Below, piece after piece: positions 7,650 to 16,290 of a stretch of DNA of 25,181 nucleotides. The notes below the pieces were generated by a model that was not told the DNA's origin, made no database searches, and worked only from the letters and a program-made list of their open reading frames with translations. Each line of letters opens with the position of its first letter. The first letter of the stretch is position 1. Made by a program: the position numbers and the translations under genes. This stretch comes from an uncultured bacterium (lineage in GTDB: Bacteria; Bacteroidota; Bacteroidia; Chitinophagales; CAIOSU01). The stretch is taken from positions 1-25,181 of the forward strand of contig CAIOSU010000048.1 of the NCBI GenBank assembly GCA_903861055.1. The letters are read 5' to 3'.

Positions 7650-9173
7650 TTGAGCCCCTTCAGGATTTTATTATTTATTGCTATTACAGCCGCTTGCTTG
7701 AGCAGTGCTATGCGCTTTTTTCCGGAAGAGGGTTTTAGTATAAGCCCTGATATTAGTCTTAAATTTCCAAGTTGGCATAAATTCTGGAGCACAGCCAAGG
7801 AAAACTATACTCCTCTGCCCGATTTTGTATTGGAGGCTGATGAAACCTCAGAAGAATTTTTGGAGGTAGGTGAGCAGAATACTGATGACGATAGTATTGC
7901 TCCTAAAAAAACAAATGCCGCCTTGTTAGCTAAGAACAAGAAAGGCAAGGTAAAAATGGATTCCATACTCATAGCTAAAAAAGTAGCGCACCCGCTAGAG
8001 TTTTCACAATGCGAGCCTAAAGCACTAAATAGCTTCTTTGCCAGCTTAGATAATGCCAAGCGTGGTAAAGGCATACACATTACCCACTTTGGTGACTCGC
8101 AGCTAGAAGGCGACCGCATGAGCGGATACTTTAGGGATAGGCTGCAAAACCAGTTTGGTGGCAGTGGCCCAGGCCTTGTTTCGTTAATTCCGGCCTATAA
8201 CCAAACATCGGTAAAGCAAACGGTAACTGGTAACTGGACACGTTATACCCTCTTTGGAAAAAATCAGAATAACCCTAGCCACAAGCGTTTTGGCGTAATG
8301 AGCACTTTCTCCAGGTTTACGCCCCTCGAACTCGATAGCACCCGCACGCAGCCATACACCGCTTCTTGCCAATTCAACACCCGGACAGGCATGTACAAAT
8401 CGGCACGCCCATTTGACCACCTAACGCTTTTTTACGGCCCTACCGAAAAACCTTGTGTGATAAAGGTGATTGAAGGCACTGATACCTTGGATGTAGATAC
8501 CTTGAAAGGCACCAAAACATTGAACAAGTATACCCTCAAGCTAAGCCGCGCCGAACACAACATAACTATCTATTTCGAAAGCCTACACGGGCCCGATATT
8601 TATGGCATCAATTTGGATACCCCAGAAGGCGTAACAGTGGACAATGTAGCTATGCGTGGCAGTAGTGGCACCATTTATACCCGCACCGATTTTAATGTAT
8701 TTAGCGGTATGCTGAAGGACATGAACAGCACTTTGGCCATTATGCAGTTTGGTGGCAACAATGTGCCTTACTTAAAAGATACGGCAGAGTGTGTGCAATA
8801 TGGCAGGTATTTTGCCCGTCAGCTAATGATAGTGAAGAAGGCCAAACCAGGAATAGGCATTATCGTTATTGGCCCATCGGATATGAGCTATAAGGATGGG
8901 GATACGTACAAAACGTATCCTTTCTTGCCTGTGTTGGTAAACGAAATGCGCAAAGCTACCCACGAAGCTGGTTTTGTTTATTGGGATATGTATGCCGCCA
9001 TGGGTGGCGCACAAAGTATGCCTACTTGGGTGGCAGCCGACCCTCCACTGGCGGTAAAAGACTACATCCACTTTTCGCCACGCGGCGCAAGGATAGTAGC
9101 CGAGCTGTTTTATAATGCCCTGTACGATAGCTACCAAAAGTATCGTGCATCGCAAAAGAAGGAGCGTTTGTAA
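7650..9173 (+). CDS. Exported SGNH-hydrolase-like protein 1 of an O-acylation operon
   Basis: A 507-residue protein with an N-terminal signal peptide or membrane anchor (PFRILLFIAITAACLSSA) and a low-complexity acidic/Lys-rich linker (residues 60-115). The SGNH-like domain starts near 140. Block I is HFGDSQLEGDR with the nucleophile Ser150. The block II region is MRGSSG (335-340). Block III is GGNN (368-371), where the usual GxND has Asn for Asp. Block V is DYIH, with Asp471 and His474 completing the triad. I take the TTG at 7650 as start, because an in-frame stop lies 27 bases upstream and the next ATG (residue 21) would remove the signal peptide. The stop overlaps the next start (TAATG). 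Such periplasmic SGNH proteins partner MBOAT acyltransferases to O-acetylate glycans; the substrate here is unknown. Confidence 0.8.
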   Translation: MSPFRILLFIAITAACLSSAMRFFPEEGFSISPDISLKFPSWHKFWSTAKENYTPLPDFVLEADETSEEFLEVGEQNTDDDSIAPKKTNAALLAKNKKGKVKMDSILIAKKVAHPLEFSQCEPKALNSFFASLDNAKRGKGIHITHFGDSQLEGDRMSGYFRDRLQNQFGGSGPGLVSLIPAYNQTSVKQTVTGNWTRYTLFGKNQNNPSHKRFGVMSTFSRFTPLELDSTRTQPYTASCQFNTRTGMYKSARPFDHLTLFYGPTEKPCVIKVIEGTDTLDVDTLKGTKTLNKYTLKLSRAEHNITIYFESLHGPDIYGINLDTPEGVTVDNVAMRGSSGTIYTRTDFNVFSGMLKDMNSTLAIMQFGGNNVPYLKDTAECVQYGRYFARQLMIVKKAKPGIGIIVIGPSDMSYKDGDTYKTYPFLPVLVNEMRKATHEAGFVYWDMYAAMGGAQSMPTWVAADPPLAVKDYIHFSPRGARIVAELFYNALYDSYQKYRASQKKERL

Positions 9174-10513
9174 TGAGGATTTGGATATTGCTTTTGTTTT
9201 TTGCCAATGCATTGGTAGCCCAAGAGGTAACCGACGCCGATGGCGATTTGCTGCCCGATACCGATAATGTGAGAACCATTGATGGCCCGCTGACCAACGT
9301 GGATACCTTCATAAAAAAGATTACCCCGTTCGATGTTTCCAAATACCCCTATGTAGAATCGGAATACAATATTATGCTTGGGTTTGATAGCAGCCGTGGG
9401 GCATCTTTTGGTTTTTGGCCGCTGCTAGACAGCCTACTTGCGCACAAAAACTTCAGGATAAACGTATTGCACTTTGGCGGCTCGCACATACAAGCCGATG
9501 TATACAGCAACCTGCTGCGCGATAGCCTACAAAGTATGGATGCCGGCATGGCTGGGCCAAGGGGCTTGGTATTTCCGTTTTCCATCATAAAAACCAACAA
9601 CCCTGCCAACTATAGTGTAAGCTTTACCGGCACCTGGGAAGGGCATCGCTCTGCCGTTAGCTACCACACAAGCAATTGGGGCGTTACAGGCATTACAGCC
9701 TCTACCCTTGATACATTGGGCACCATTAGCTTAAAAGTACGCGAAAGCTGCGCCAGTACCCCGTTTACCGAAGTAAAAGTGCTATGCGACACCGCCAGTA
9801 GCTACACCGTTGAGCTGCTGCCGAAGGAAAACATAATGGTTATTGAACAGCACCTATCATTGGGCTACTACAAATTCAAGCTAAAACAACCCACTGATAG
9901 CATACATTTGGTAATAACCAAAACGGATACTACCAACCCCGCGCCTTTTGAGCTGTATGGCATTATTATGGAAAACGATGAGCCTGGTATAGCCTACCAC
10001 TCCATAGGTGCAAATGGCTCAAGCTTTAAGAGCAATTTCAGGTGCGAGCTGTTTGAGCAACATTTGGTTGAAATCAATCCCGATTTGGTAATCATCTCTA
10101 TTGGCACCAATGATAGTTTTGAAGGCGACTTTACCGAAGATGGTTTTATGGCCAAATACGACACTTTTATACAGATGATAAGAGCCGTAAACAGCGATGC
10201 TCAATTTATACTTACCGTGCCCAACGATAGCTACTATAAACGCAGGTACACCAACCTAAATACAGCCAAAATAGAGAGCGCCATATATAAGCTAGCCATA
10301 AAACACAAAGCATTGGTTTGGGATTGCTACAAGATAATGGGTGGCCTGCGCTCATCGAAGAAGTGGAACCTGGCGGGCATGATGAAAAAGGACTTGATAC
10401 ATTTTACTTATAACGGGTATATATTAAAGGGTGAACTTTTTTGGGATGCGTTTAAGCGCTCCTACCAAAACTACCTCGATAGTAAGACCGCAACCCCTGC
10501 CAATAAACGCTGA
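9173..10513 (+). CDS. Exported SGNH-hydrolase-like protein 2 of the same operon
   Basis: A 446-residue protein with a signal peptide (MRIWILLLFFANALVAQ), so probably periplasmic. Just after the cleavage site is DADGDLLPDTDN (residues 21-32), resembling the calcium-binding D-x-D-G-D-x-x-x-D repeat of thrombospondin type 3 motifs. The SGNH-like domain has block I HFGGSHIQAD (nucleophile Ser104; Gly replaces the Asp of GDS), a block II region IGANGSS, block III GTND (311-314, canonical) and block V DLIH (Asp407, His410). It is a distant paralogue of the preceding gene product, with a similar order of blocks. It overlaps both neighbours by one base (TAATG, TGATG), implying translational coupling. 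Likely role: periplasmic acetyl transfer or esterase step together with the MBOAT protein; inferred from context. Confidence 0.8.
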   Translation: MRIWILLLFFANALVAQEVTDADGDLLPDTDNVRTIDGPLTNVDTFIKKITPFDVSKYPYVESEYNIMLGFDSSRGASFGFWPLLDSLLAHKNFRINVLHFGGSHIQADVYSNLLRDSLQSMDAGMAGPRGLVFPFSIIKTNNPANYSVSFTGTWEGHRSAVSYHTSNWGVTGITASTLDTLGTISLKVRESCASTPFTEVKVLCDTASSYTVELLPKENIMVIEQHLSLGYYKFKLKQPTDSIHLVITKTDTTNPAPFELYGIIMENDEPGIAYHSIGANGSSFKSNFRCELFEQHLVEINPDLVIISIGTNDSFEGDFTEDGFMAKYDTFIQMIRAVNSDAQFILTVPNDSYYKRRYTNLNTAKIESAIYKLAIKHKALVWDCYKIMGGLRSSKKWNLAGMMKKDLIHFTYNGYILKGELFWDAFKRSYQNYLDSKTATPANKR

Positions 10514-12027
10514 TGGAACGCCTAATTGACTTGCTCTCATTCCAATCGTTGGCGCTCGTGTTTACCGGTGCCGATTTTTGGATTTTTTTCCTTTTCGTTT
10601 ACATTGGGTTTGCGGCTATCAATCGTTTCAAAACCATGCGCACGCTTTATTTGCTGGCGGTATCGTGGTTTTTTTATTACAAAACAGGTGGCAGCTTTGT
10701 GGTGTTGCTCATGGTATCCACGCTCGTTAGCTACTTGCTGGGGCAGGCCATTCATGGCTCAAGCAAAGCAATAGTTCGCAAGGCATCGGTAGCCACAGGT
10801 ATTGCCTTCCACCTGTTTATATTGGGGTATTACAAGTACTCGTACTTTGTAGTAAATAGCATTAACGATATTTTCGGCACTACTTTCAAAGTATACAATC
10901 ACTTTGCAGCGTTTGCCAACCAGCTTAATGGCGATCAAAGCTTCAATGTTACCGATATACTGCTGCCGCTGGGCATTTCATTCTTTACCTTCAAAATCAT
11001 CTCTTACCTGGTAGATATATACCGAAAGGAGTTGGAGCCGGCCAAAAACATCTTCGATTACGGCCTATACCTTGCTTTTTTTCCAAGCCTGATTATGGGT
11101 CCCATTACCCGTGCCAAAGACTTTATGCCACAACTGTATCAACCCACCCTTATTACCCGCGAGCAGTTTGGCCACGGTATATGGATGATATTGAAAGGTC
11201 TGTTCAAAAAAATGTTTATTGCCGATTACCTTACGGTAAACTTTATTGATAGGGTATTCGACAATCCCCACACCTACACCGGCTTTGAGCACGTAGCGGC
11301 CATTTTTAGCTACTCAGTGCAAATCTATTGCGACTTTTCGGGCTATACCGATATAGCTATAGGTTTGGCAGTGCTTATGGGCTTTGTGCTAAAAGATAAT
11401 TTCAACTCGCCATACAAGGCCGTAAGCGTCGCCGATTTTTGGCGCAGGTGGCACATCTCTTTATCCTCGTTTTTGAAGGATTACCTATATATACCCTTGG
11501 GCGGAAACAGGCACGGTGCCGTGCGAACGGAAGTAAACCTACTGCTCACCATGCTGCTAGGTGGCCTATGGCATGGTGCCAGTTGGCAGTTTGTTATCTG
11601 GGGTGGATTGAATGGGCTAGGGCTAGTAGTTTACAAGTTTTGGAAAAAAGTAAGCCCCTACGAAAACTCCAAAAACTTTATGGTAATTGCTTGGCGTGTT
11701 ATGCTCACGTTTACGTTTATCACCTTCACCCGTATATTCTTCAGAGCCGATACGATGGAGGGCGTGCGGGTGTTTTTTGACCAAGTTGCCCATAACTTTG
11801 CATGGGAGTATATACCCAAAGTATTATGGGCATATAAGGGAGTATTTGCAGTGGCCACACTGGGTATGATATTGCATTGGTTGCCATACAGTTGGAAAGC
11901 GAAAGGAGAGCAAACATTTATTGAAGCCCCAATGCCCTTGCAGGTGGCATTCTGCGTGTTTGTGGTGATTGTAATCTACCAATCAGTATCTGCCGACATG
12001 GTTCCGTTCATTTATTTACAGTTTTGA
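10513..12027 (+). CDS. MBOAT-family membrane O-acyltransferase (AlgI/DltB/PatA type)
   Basis: A 504-residue polytopic inner-membrane protein of the membrane-bound O-acyltransferase family. Proteins of this kind pass an acyl group, usually acetyl, from a cytoplasmic donor across the membrane to a periplasmic partner or glycan. The family core is clear. LPLGISFFTFKIISYLVDIY spans 151-170. CDFSGYTDIAIG spans 273-284. WRRWHISLSSFLKDYLYIP (310-328) carries His314. GGLWHGA (350-356) carries His354, the invariant catalytic-type histidine corresponding to AlgI His322. The length is typical. Its start overlaps the stop of the second SGNH gene (TGATG). The MBOAT-plus-SGNH arrangement parallels AlgI with AlgJ/AlgX and PatA with PatB, so O-acetylation of an exported polysaccharide or wall polymer is the best guess. 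Confidence 0.92.
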   Translation: MERLIDLLSFQSLALVFTGADFWIFFLFVYIGFAAINRFKTMRTLYLLAVSWFFYYKTGGSFVVLLMVSTLVSYLLGQAIHGSSKAIVRKASVATGIAFHLFILGYYKYSYFVVNSINDIFGTTFKVYNHFAAFANQLNGDQSFNVTDILLPLGISFFTFKIISYLVDIYRKELEPAKNIFDYGLYLAFFPSLIMGPITRAKDFMPQLYQPTLITREQFGHGIWMILKGLFKKMFIADYLTVNFIDRVFDNPHTYTGFEHVAAIFSYSVQIYCDFSGYTDIAIGLAVLMGFVLKDNFNSPYKAVSVADFWRRWHISLSSFLKDYLYIPLGGNRHGAVRTEVNLLLTMLLGGLWHGASWQFVIWGGLNGLGLVVYKFWKKVSPYENSKNFMVIAWRVMLTFTFITFTRIFFRADTMEGVRVFFDQVAHNFAWEYIPKVLWAYKGVFAVATLGMILHWLPYSWKAKGEQTFIEAPMPLQVAFCVFVVIVIYQSVSADMVPFIYLQF

Positions 12028-12038
12028 CAGGGTAAAAT

Positions 12039-12067
12039 TGGCGTTTGCTTGTTTAAGCCATCTTTTT
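12039..12067 (+). terminator. Weak terminator candidate after the MBOAT gene
   Basis: TGGC/GCCA outer and CTT/AAG inner pairings around GTTT are followed by TCTTTTTG. It lies 12 bases after the stop codon. The stem is short and interrupted. Confidence 0.3.
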
Positions 12068-12174
12068 GAGAGAACTTTGCAATAATTATTGGACGAAACA
12101 GCTCCAATTTTAGCACCTTCGATACAATAGCTTGATTATCAGACGAATAAAATTTTTAACTACCTCATACTACT

Positions 12175-12198
12175 GATGAAAAATTCATCGTAAATTTG
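12175..12198 (+). promoter_or_regulatory. Promoter of the small lipoprotein gene with adjoining palindrome
   Basis: TAAATTTG (12,191-12,198) matches TAnnTTTG exactly and lies 21 bases before the ATG at 12,220, giving a leader of roughly 15 bases. Directly upstream, GATGAA-AAA-TTCATC (12,175-12,189) is a perfect 6-bp inverted repeat covering part of the spacer. It is a possible operator. Confidence 0.5.
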
Positions 12199-12219
12199 TG
12201 GTTCAAATCTCCTAAGAAT

Positions 12220-12438
12220 ATGAAAACCAATTCATTCGGCAAAACCTTGCTTTTTGCCCTTTTGATCTCTGCTTCAAGCATGATCGTATCTTGCGCCGCT
12301 GGCGAAGGTGAAGGTGAAACTACTACTACTGACACTACTGCTGTAACTGCACCAGTTGTGGAAGAGCCAGTTGTAACTGAAACTGCTCCTGTTGACACTG
12401 CTGCTGCTAGCACTGTGGATTCAACTGTAGCTCAGTAA
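12220..12438 (+). CDS. Small acidic Thr/Val-rich lipoprotein
   Basis: A 72-residue predicted lipoprotein. The signal peptide MKTNSFGKTLLFALLISASS is followed by the lipobox IVSC with Cys25 as the lipidation site. The mature part (48 residues) opens AAGEGEGE and then consists of Thr, Ala, Val, Pro and Glu with no Lys or Arg, so it is very acidic and probably unstructured. An in-frame TTG at 12,196 would extend the protein, but that codon lies inside the -7 promoter element, so I start at the ATG. The protein matches no family I know. The acidic residues soon after the Cys resemble surface-export signals described for some Bacteroidota lipoproteins, which is only suggestive. A strong terminator follows. 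Confidence 0.75.
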   Translation: MKTNSFGKTLLFALLISASSMIVSCAAGEGEGETTTTDTTAVTAPVVEEPVVTETAPVDTAAASTVDSTVAQ

Positions 12439-12455
12439 TCCCTGAACAAAAAACG

Positions 12456-12494
12456 AAAAGGCTGTGCTGATTAATCAGGACGGCCTTTTTTTTT
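12456..12494 (+). terminator. Intrinsic terminator of the lipoprotein gene
   Basis: The outer stem AAAAGGC/GCCTTTT and inner stem CTGATTAATCAG are interrupted by small mismatches, with a run of nine T on the plus strand. It lies 17 bases after the stop codon. Confidence 0.8.
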
Positions 12495-12637
12495 GCTTAA
12501 CAGTCTCGCGTTTTGCTTAATTAGCTAGACCAGTAATATTTTATTGCCGATAAAAACCAGAACAAACAACAACCCTTTTTACATTTCCATTTGTACCCAA
12601 TTTGTACATTTAATTGGTTCGTTTTTCTTCGAGTTGC

Positions 12638-12666
12638 AAAAAAGGCCACCCACTGGGCGGCCCTTT
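12638..12666 (-). terminator. Intrinsic terminator of htpG
   Basis: On the minus strand, GGCC/GGCC and CCCA/TGGG pairings form a hairpin followed by TTTTTT. It lies about 25 bases beyond the htpG stop. The convergent lipoprotein gene has a separate terminator at 12,456-12,494. Confidence 0.75.
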
Positions 12667-12690
12667 CTATTCATCTCTCCAGAATAAAAA

Positions 12691-14583
12691 TTAATTCATC
12701 AAACCAACGCTACGCTTAATAAACTCAGTGAGTTTTTGGCCGCGCAATAGGTTTTGGCTTAGTAGGGCCAAATCGTATAGCTGGGTAGTGAGTTTGCCTT
12801 GCTCCTCGCCTTCCGCATTCAGTACTTTGCCAATTAGCGGATGGTTGGTGTTTATTACCAAATTCAGCTGATCGGGCAAGTTTCCGAAGCCCATGCCGCC
12901 ACCACCGCCACTAACGGCAGCCATGTCCTTCATTCGGCGCATCCATTCGGGTTTAGTTATCAATATCGGTTGGTCGTCGGGGCTAAGCGCCTTAGTAAGC
13001 ACCGTTACGTGCGCATCGCTAATGGCATCGGTAAAAATGTGCTGCACCTTTTCTTCTTCTTCTTTACTCAGCACCGATTCTTGCTTTTCGTCCTTCTCAA
13101 TCAAATTGCTCAAGGTATCGGCATCCACGCGCTTAAAGCTTGTTTTCTCCAGCTTGCCTTCCAATTGGTTAATAAAGTGGTTATCAAGCAGGTTGCTTAG
13201 CACCAGCACATCGTAGCCGCGGGTTTTGGCCGCCTGTACAAAAGCATCTTGGTCTTCGGTGTTAGTGGCATACAAAATAACAGCCTGTCCGTTTTTGTCG
13301 GTTTGGGTGGCCTTAATGTGCTCCGTATACTCTTCAAAAGTGAAGTGCTTGCCCTCAGTGTTTTTCAACAGACAAAAGCCTTTGGCACGGTCATAAAACT
13401 TGTCGTCGCTTATCATGCCAAATTTCACGAACAGCTCAATTTGATCCCATTTGGTTTCAAAATCTTCACGGCTATTGTTAAACAGTTCATTCAGTTTATC
13501 GGCAACTTTTTTGGTAATATGGGCATTAATCTTCTTCACGTTCGGGTCGCTTTGCAAATAGCTACGCGATACGTTTAGCGGGATATCTGGCGAATCGATA
13601 ACACCGTGCAGGTGCATCAAAAACTCTGGTACAATGTTCTCTACTGCATCGGTTACAAATACTTGGTTGCTGTACAACTGAATCTTGTTGCGTTGCATCT
13701 CGAAGTTGTTGCCCACCTTAGGGAAGTATAAAATACCGGTAAGGTTAAACGGAAAATCAACGTTTAAATGAATCCAAAACAACGGTGGTTCGCTGTAAGG
13801 GTATAGCTCTTTGTAGAAAGATTGGTAATCTTCATCAGTTAACTCACTCGGCTGGTGAATCCAAGCAGGATCAGGGTTATTGATGATGTTTGGGGTAACC
13901 ATGGTTTCCTCCTTGGCATCACCGCCCTCACCAACTTTCTCGGTATGCTCGTTGGTACCAAACTGAATGGGCACTGGCAAAAACTTGCAATACTTGTTCA
14001 ATAGCGTTTCTACGCGAATTTGCTCTAGGTACTCTTTGTTCTCCTCGTTAATGTGCAATACTATATCTGTGCCGCGCTCCTCCTTCTCTACATCCTCAAT
14101 GGTATAATTTGGGCTACCATCGCAGCTCCATTTCACAGGGGTGCTGCCCTCTTTATAGCTGCGGGTAATAATTTCTACCTGATCGGCCACCATAAAGGCA
14201 CTATAAAAGCCCAAGCCAAAATGACCGATGATGTTGGTTTTGTCACCCGCATCGGCTTCTTTGAATTTATCCAAAAACTCAGTAGCGCTGCTGAAGGCAA
14301 TCTGGTTGATGTACTTTTTCACTTCTTCGCCCGTCATGCCAATGCCACGGTCGCTAATGGTGAGGGTTTTGGCAGCCTCATCAATGATGATAGAAACATT
14401 GATGCTACCAAGCTCGCCCGATACTTGGCCCAGCGATGATAGCTTTTTTAACTTTTCGGTAGCATCCACAGCGTTGCTCACCAATTCGCGCAAGAAAATC
14501 TCGTGATCAGAATACAGGAATTTCTTGATTATCGGGAAAATGTTTTCGGTCTGTACCTGTATGTGTCCGGTCTCTAGGGTCAT
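12691..14583 (-). CDS. htpG: Hsp90-family molecular chaperone HtpG
   Basis: A 630-residue cytoplasmic ATP-dependent chaperone. The N-terminal GHKL ATPase domain shows FLRELVSNAVDATEKL (30-45), with catalytic Glu33 and Mg-binding Asn37, then the nucleotide-contacting SDRGIGM (77-83) and the lid motif GHFGLGFYSAFMVAD. The middle domain has the Hsp90 signature of the region around IPLNVSRSYLQSD. The C-terminal dimerisation domain contains a five-glycine run (559-563) before MGFGNLPDQLNLVINTNHPL, an arrangement I associate with Bacteroidota HtpG. Length matches the family. The start is the ATG at 14,583. It is transcribed alone with its own terminator. No CIRCE element is visible upstream. Confidence 0.96.
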   Translation of the reverse strand: MTLETGHIQVQTENIFPIIKKFLYSDHEIFLRELVSNAVDATEKLKKLSSLGQVSGELGSINVSIIIDEAAKTLTISDRGIGMTGEEVKKYINQIAFSSATEFLDKFKEADAGDKTNIIGHFGLGFYSAFMVADQVEIITRSYKEGSTPVKWSCDGSPNYTIEDVEKEERGTDIVLHINEENKEYLEQIRVETLLNKYCKFLPVPIQFGTNEHTEKVGEGGDAKEETMVTPNIINNPDPAWIHQPSELTDEDYQSFYKELYPYSEPPLFWIHLNVDFPFNLTGILYFPKVGNNFEMQRNKIQLYSNQVFVTDAVENIVPEFLMHLHGVIDSPDIPLNVSRSYLQSDPNVKKINAHITKKVADKLNELFNNSREDFETKWDQIELFVKFGMISDDKFYDRAKGFCLLKNTEGKHFTFEEYTEHIKATQTDKNGQAVILYATNTEDQDAFVQAAKTRGYDVLVLSNLLDNHFINQLEGKLEKTSFKRVDADTLSNLIEKDEKQESVLSKEEEEKVQHIFTDAISDAHVTVLTKALSPDDQPILITKPEWMRRMKDMAAVSGGGGGMGFGNLPDQLNLVINTNHPLIGKVLNAEGEEQGKLTTQLYDLALLSQNLLRGQKLTEFIKRSVGLMN

Positions 14584-14638
14584 TGTTATAGCAGTTATTG
14601 GTTAATGAAAATAGGTATGTAGCATGGGCAAATCAAAG

Positions 14639-14651
14639 CCCGTGCCACGGG
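14639..14651. promoter_or_regulatory. Small palindrome upstream of htpG
   Basis: CCCGTG-C-CACGGG is a perfect 6-bp inverted repeat around one base, 56 bases upstream of the htpG start codon. It might bind a regulator of the chaperone gene. It is not a known heat-shock operator. Confidence 0.25.
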
Positions 14652-14760
14652 GTAGTTTATGACAAAATGTCGGAGATACTTACTGCCATAGGGCGATGCC
14701 CTCCGCCGACCAAACTAAGATATGGAGACCACCTAATAGTTAGTTAGCTGATGTTGATTG

Positions 14761-16098
14761 CTACTTCTCAATATTATACCAATTGATTTTGCGCGATAGG
14801 TACATAATGGTAGCCAATACTATAAATAGGCCGATACTACCCATCAGCAAGGCAAAATCTTCCATTTGAACGATGGTGAAGATAAACAGGTAAAGCACCG
14901 CTAGCAGCAAGCCTATAAGGGCGGTAATGCGCTTAACATGAAAAATGGTCTGGCTATAGAGGGTTATCAAGGTAATGATGCCCACACTAGAGATTAAATA
15001 GCTATAAGCAAAAGGGATATACTCTGATAGGCCAATGAGCAAGGTATAGAACACACATAGCGCCAAGCCTACAATAATGTACTGTATGGGGTGCACGCGC
15101 ACCTTGTACATTATCTGCACAAAGAAAATGATGATAAACGTGAGCACGATAAACATAACAGCATATTTGGCCGAGCGCATACTTTTTTGATACTCATCAA
15201 CAGGCAAAATGAGCTTTACTCCAAAAGCTGAGCCATCTAACCCCGTTGCTGCGCCCCTAAAGCTTTGTGGGTACGGGCGATTGAGGTGCAACACATCCCA
15301 CATGGCCGTAAAGCCTTTTTCGGTCACATCGCGCTCATCAGGCAAGAAAGCACCATCGAAGCTAGGCGTTGCCCACGGCGAGGTAATGTTTACGGTAGTG
15401 GTTTTACCCAATGGTAAAAACTCAAGCAAGCTGCTACCGTTAAAGTTTAAATTTAGGCTGTACGTATTGCTCACTTTTGATGTATCAATGGGCAACATGG
15501 CACTGATGCCGGTTGTAATCACTTCATTTGTTTCTACACCAGGGTTAAAAGAGTATGTTTGATTGTTCCAGCCTAAATCCACGTTTTGTTGTATGCCTCT
15601 TAAGTCGGTAAGCCCCAGCGATACAAACGATTCGCCCCACAACACATCATTATCCGATACTTTCCACTCAGCAAAATTTGGCCTGTTAAAGGCACCTGTT
15701 ATTTTGAGGGCGGCCTTGTAAACCACTACTTTGTATATTCCACGGTATCTTATTTCTGGTGAAATTTCGCCATCAACGTTCAAGGCTTCTGGCAAAAAAT
15801 GGGCATACCTGCGGGTAGGCACCAGTATATATTCTTTCGTATCGTTGTTATATTGCTTATTGTACTCAAGATAAGGCACTGTAAGCACAGGGCCTGCCAC
15901 TATTTGCTCATTGCCCCATTTGCCACTTACTTCCTTCACTGCATCCTCCTTGCGGTACTCGCGTTCCCTTATCAGGCTTTCCACCATATTTACAGGTATT
16001 AATAGCAACAGAATAAGAATACCCATGGTAACTAAGCGAAGCGTAACCGAGTTGCGAACCCAATTGTTGGCACGCTCTAAAAAGGATGGTTTTTCCAT
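14761..16098 (-). CDS. creD: CreD-family inner-membrane protein
   Basis: A 445-residue membrane protein of the CreD family (PF06123), close to the ~450-residue E. coli protein, which belongs to the CreBC regulon and influences envelope integrity and colicin tolerance. Its biochemical role is unknown. The start at 16,098 (MEKPSFLERA) is chosen because the longer frame adds 27 residues that look like translated leader. TM1 spans about residues 20-39. A large periplasmic domain follows, with family stretches GKWGNEQIVAGPVLTVPY and LNRPYPQSFRGAATGLDGS. Several membrane helices follow in the last 150 residues. No creBC regulator genes lie nearby, so the symbol reflects family only. It sits between htpG and clpX as a single gene. 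Confidence 0.88.
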   Translation of the reverse strand: MEKPSFLERANNWVRNSVTLRLVTMGILILLLLIPVNMVESLIREREYRKEDAVKEVSGKWGNEQIVAGPVLTVPYLEYNKQYNNDTKEYILVPTRRYAHFLPEALNVDGEISPEIRYRGIYKVVVYKAALKITGAFNRPNFAEWKVSDNDVLWGESFVSLGLTDLRGIQQNVDLGWNNQTYSFNPGVETNEVITTGISAMLPIDTSKVSNTYSLNLNFNGSSLLEFLPLGKTTTVNITSPWATPSFDGAFLPDERDVTEKGFTAMWDVLHLNRPYPQSFRGAATGLDGSAFGVKLILPVDEYQKSMRSAKYAVMFIVLTFIIIFFVQIMYKVRVHPIQYIIVGLALCVFYTLLIGLSEYIPFAYSYLISSVGIITLITLYSQTIFHVKRITALIGLLLAVLYLFIFTIVQMEDFALLMGSIGLFIVLATIMYLSRKINWYNIEK

Positions 16099-16238
16099 TG
16101 GTGGTAGTTTGTAACGATTGAACGTAAAATAGATATTCGTAGTATATAAACCAATGTTGCCAAACGAAAGGTTTAGCATTTTAACCTAACCTAACAGGTA
16201 CGCCGATTATATTTCCAAGCCCGAATAAGTTTGCCCAA

Positions 16239-16276
16239 ACAAAAAACGGGTCGGCTGCCTGCGCAACTAACCCGTT
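16239..16276 (-). terminator. Intrinsic terminator of the tig-clpP-clpX operon
   Basis: On the minus strand, the 7-bp stem AACGGGT/ACCCGTT encloses an 18-base loop that can pair further (GGC/GCC), followed by TTTTG. It lies about 45 bases beyond the clpX stop codon. Confidence 0.65.
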
Positions 16277-16290
16277 CGGTATATTTTATC

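Noticed and set aside
14584..14760. CIRCE heat-shock operator upstream of htpG
   Set aside because: The TTAGCACTC-N9-GAGTGCTAA pattern is absent; only a different small palindrome is present.
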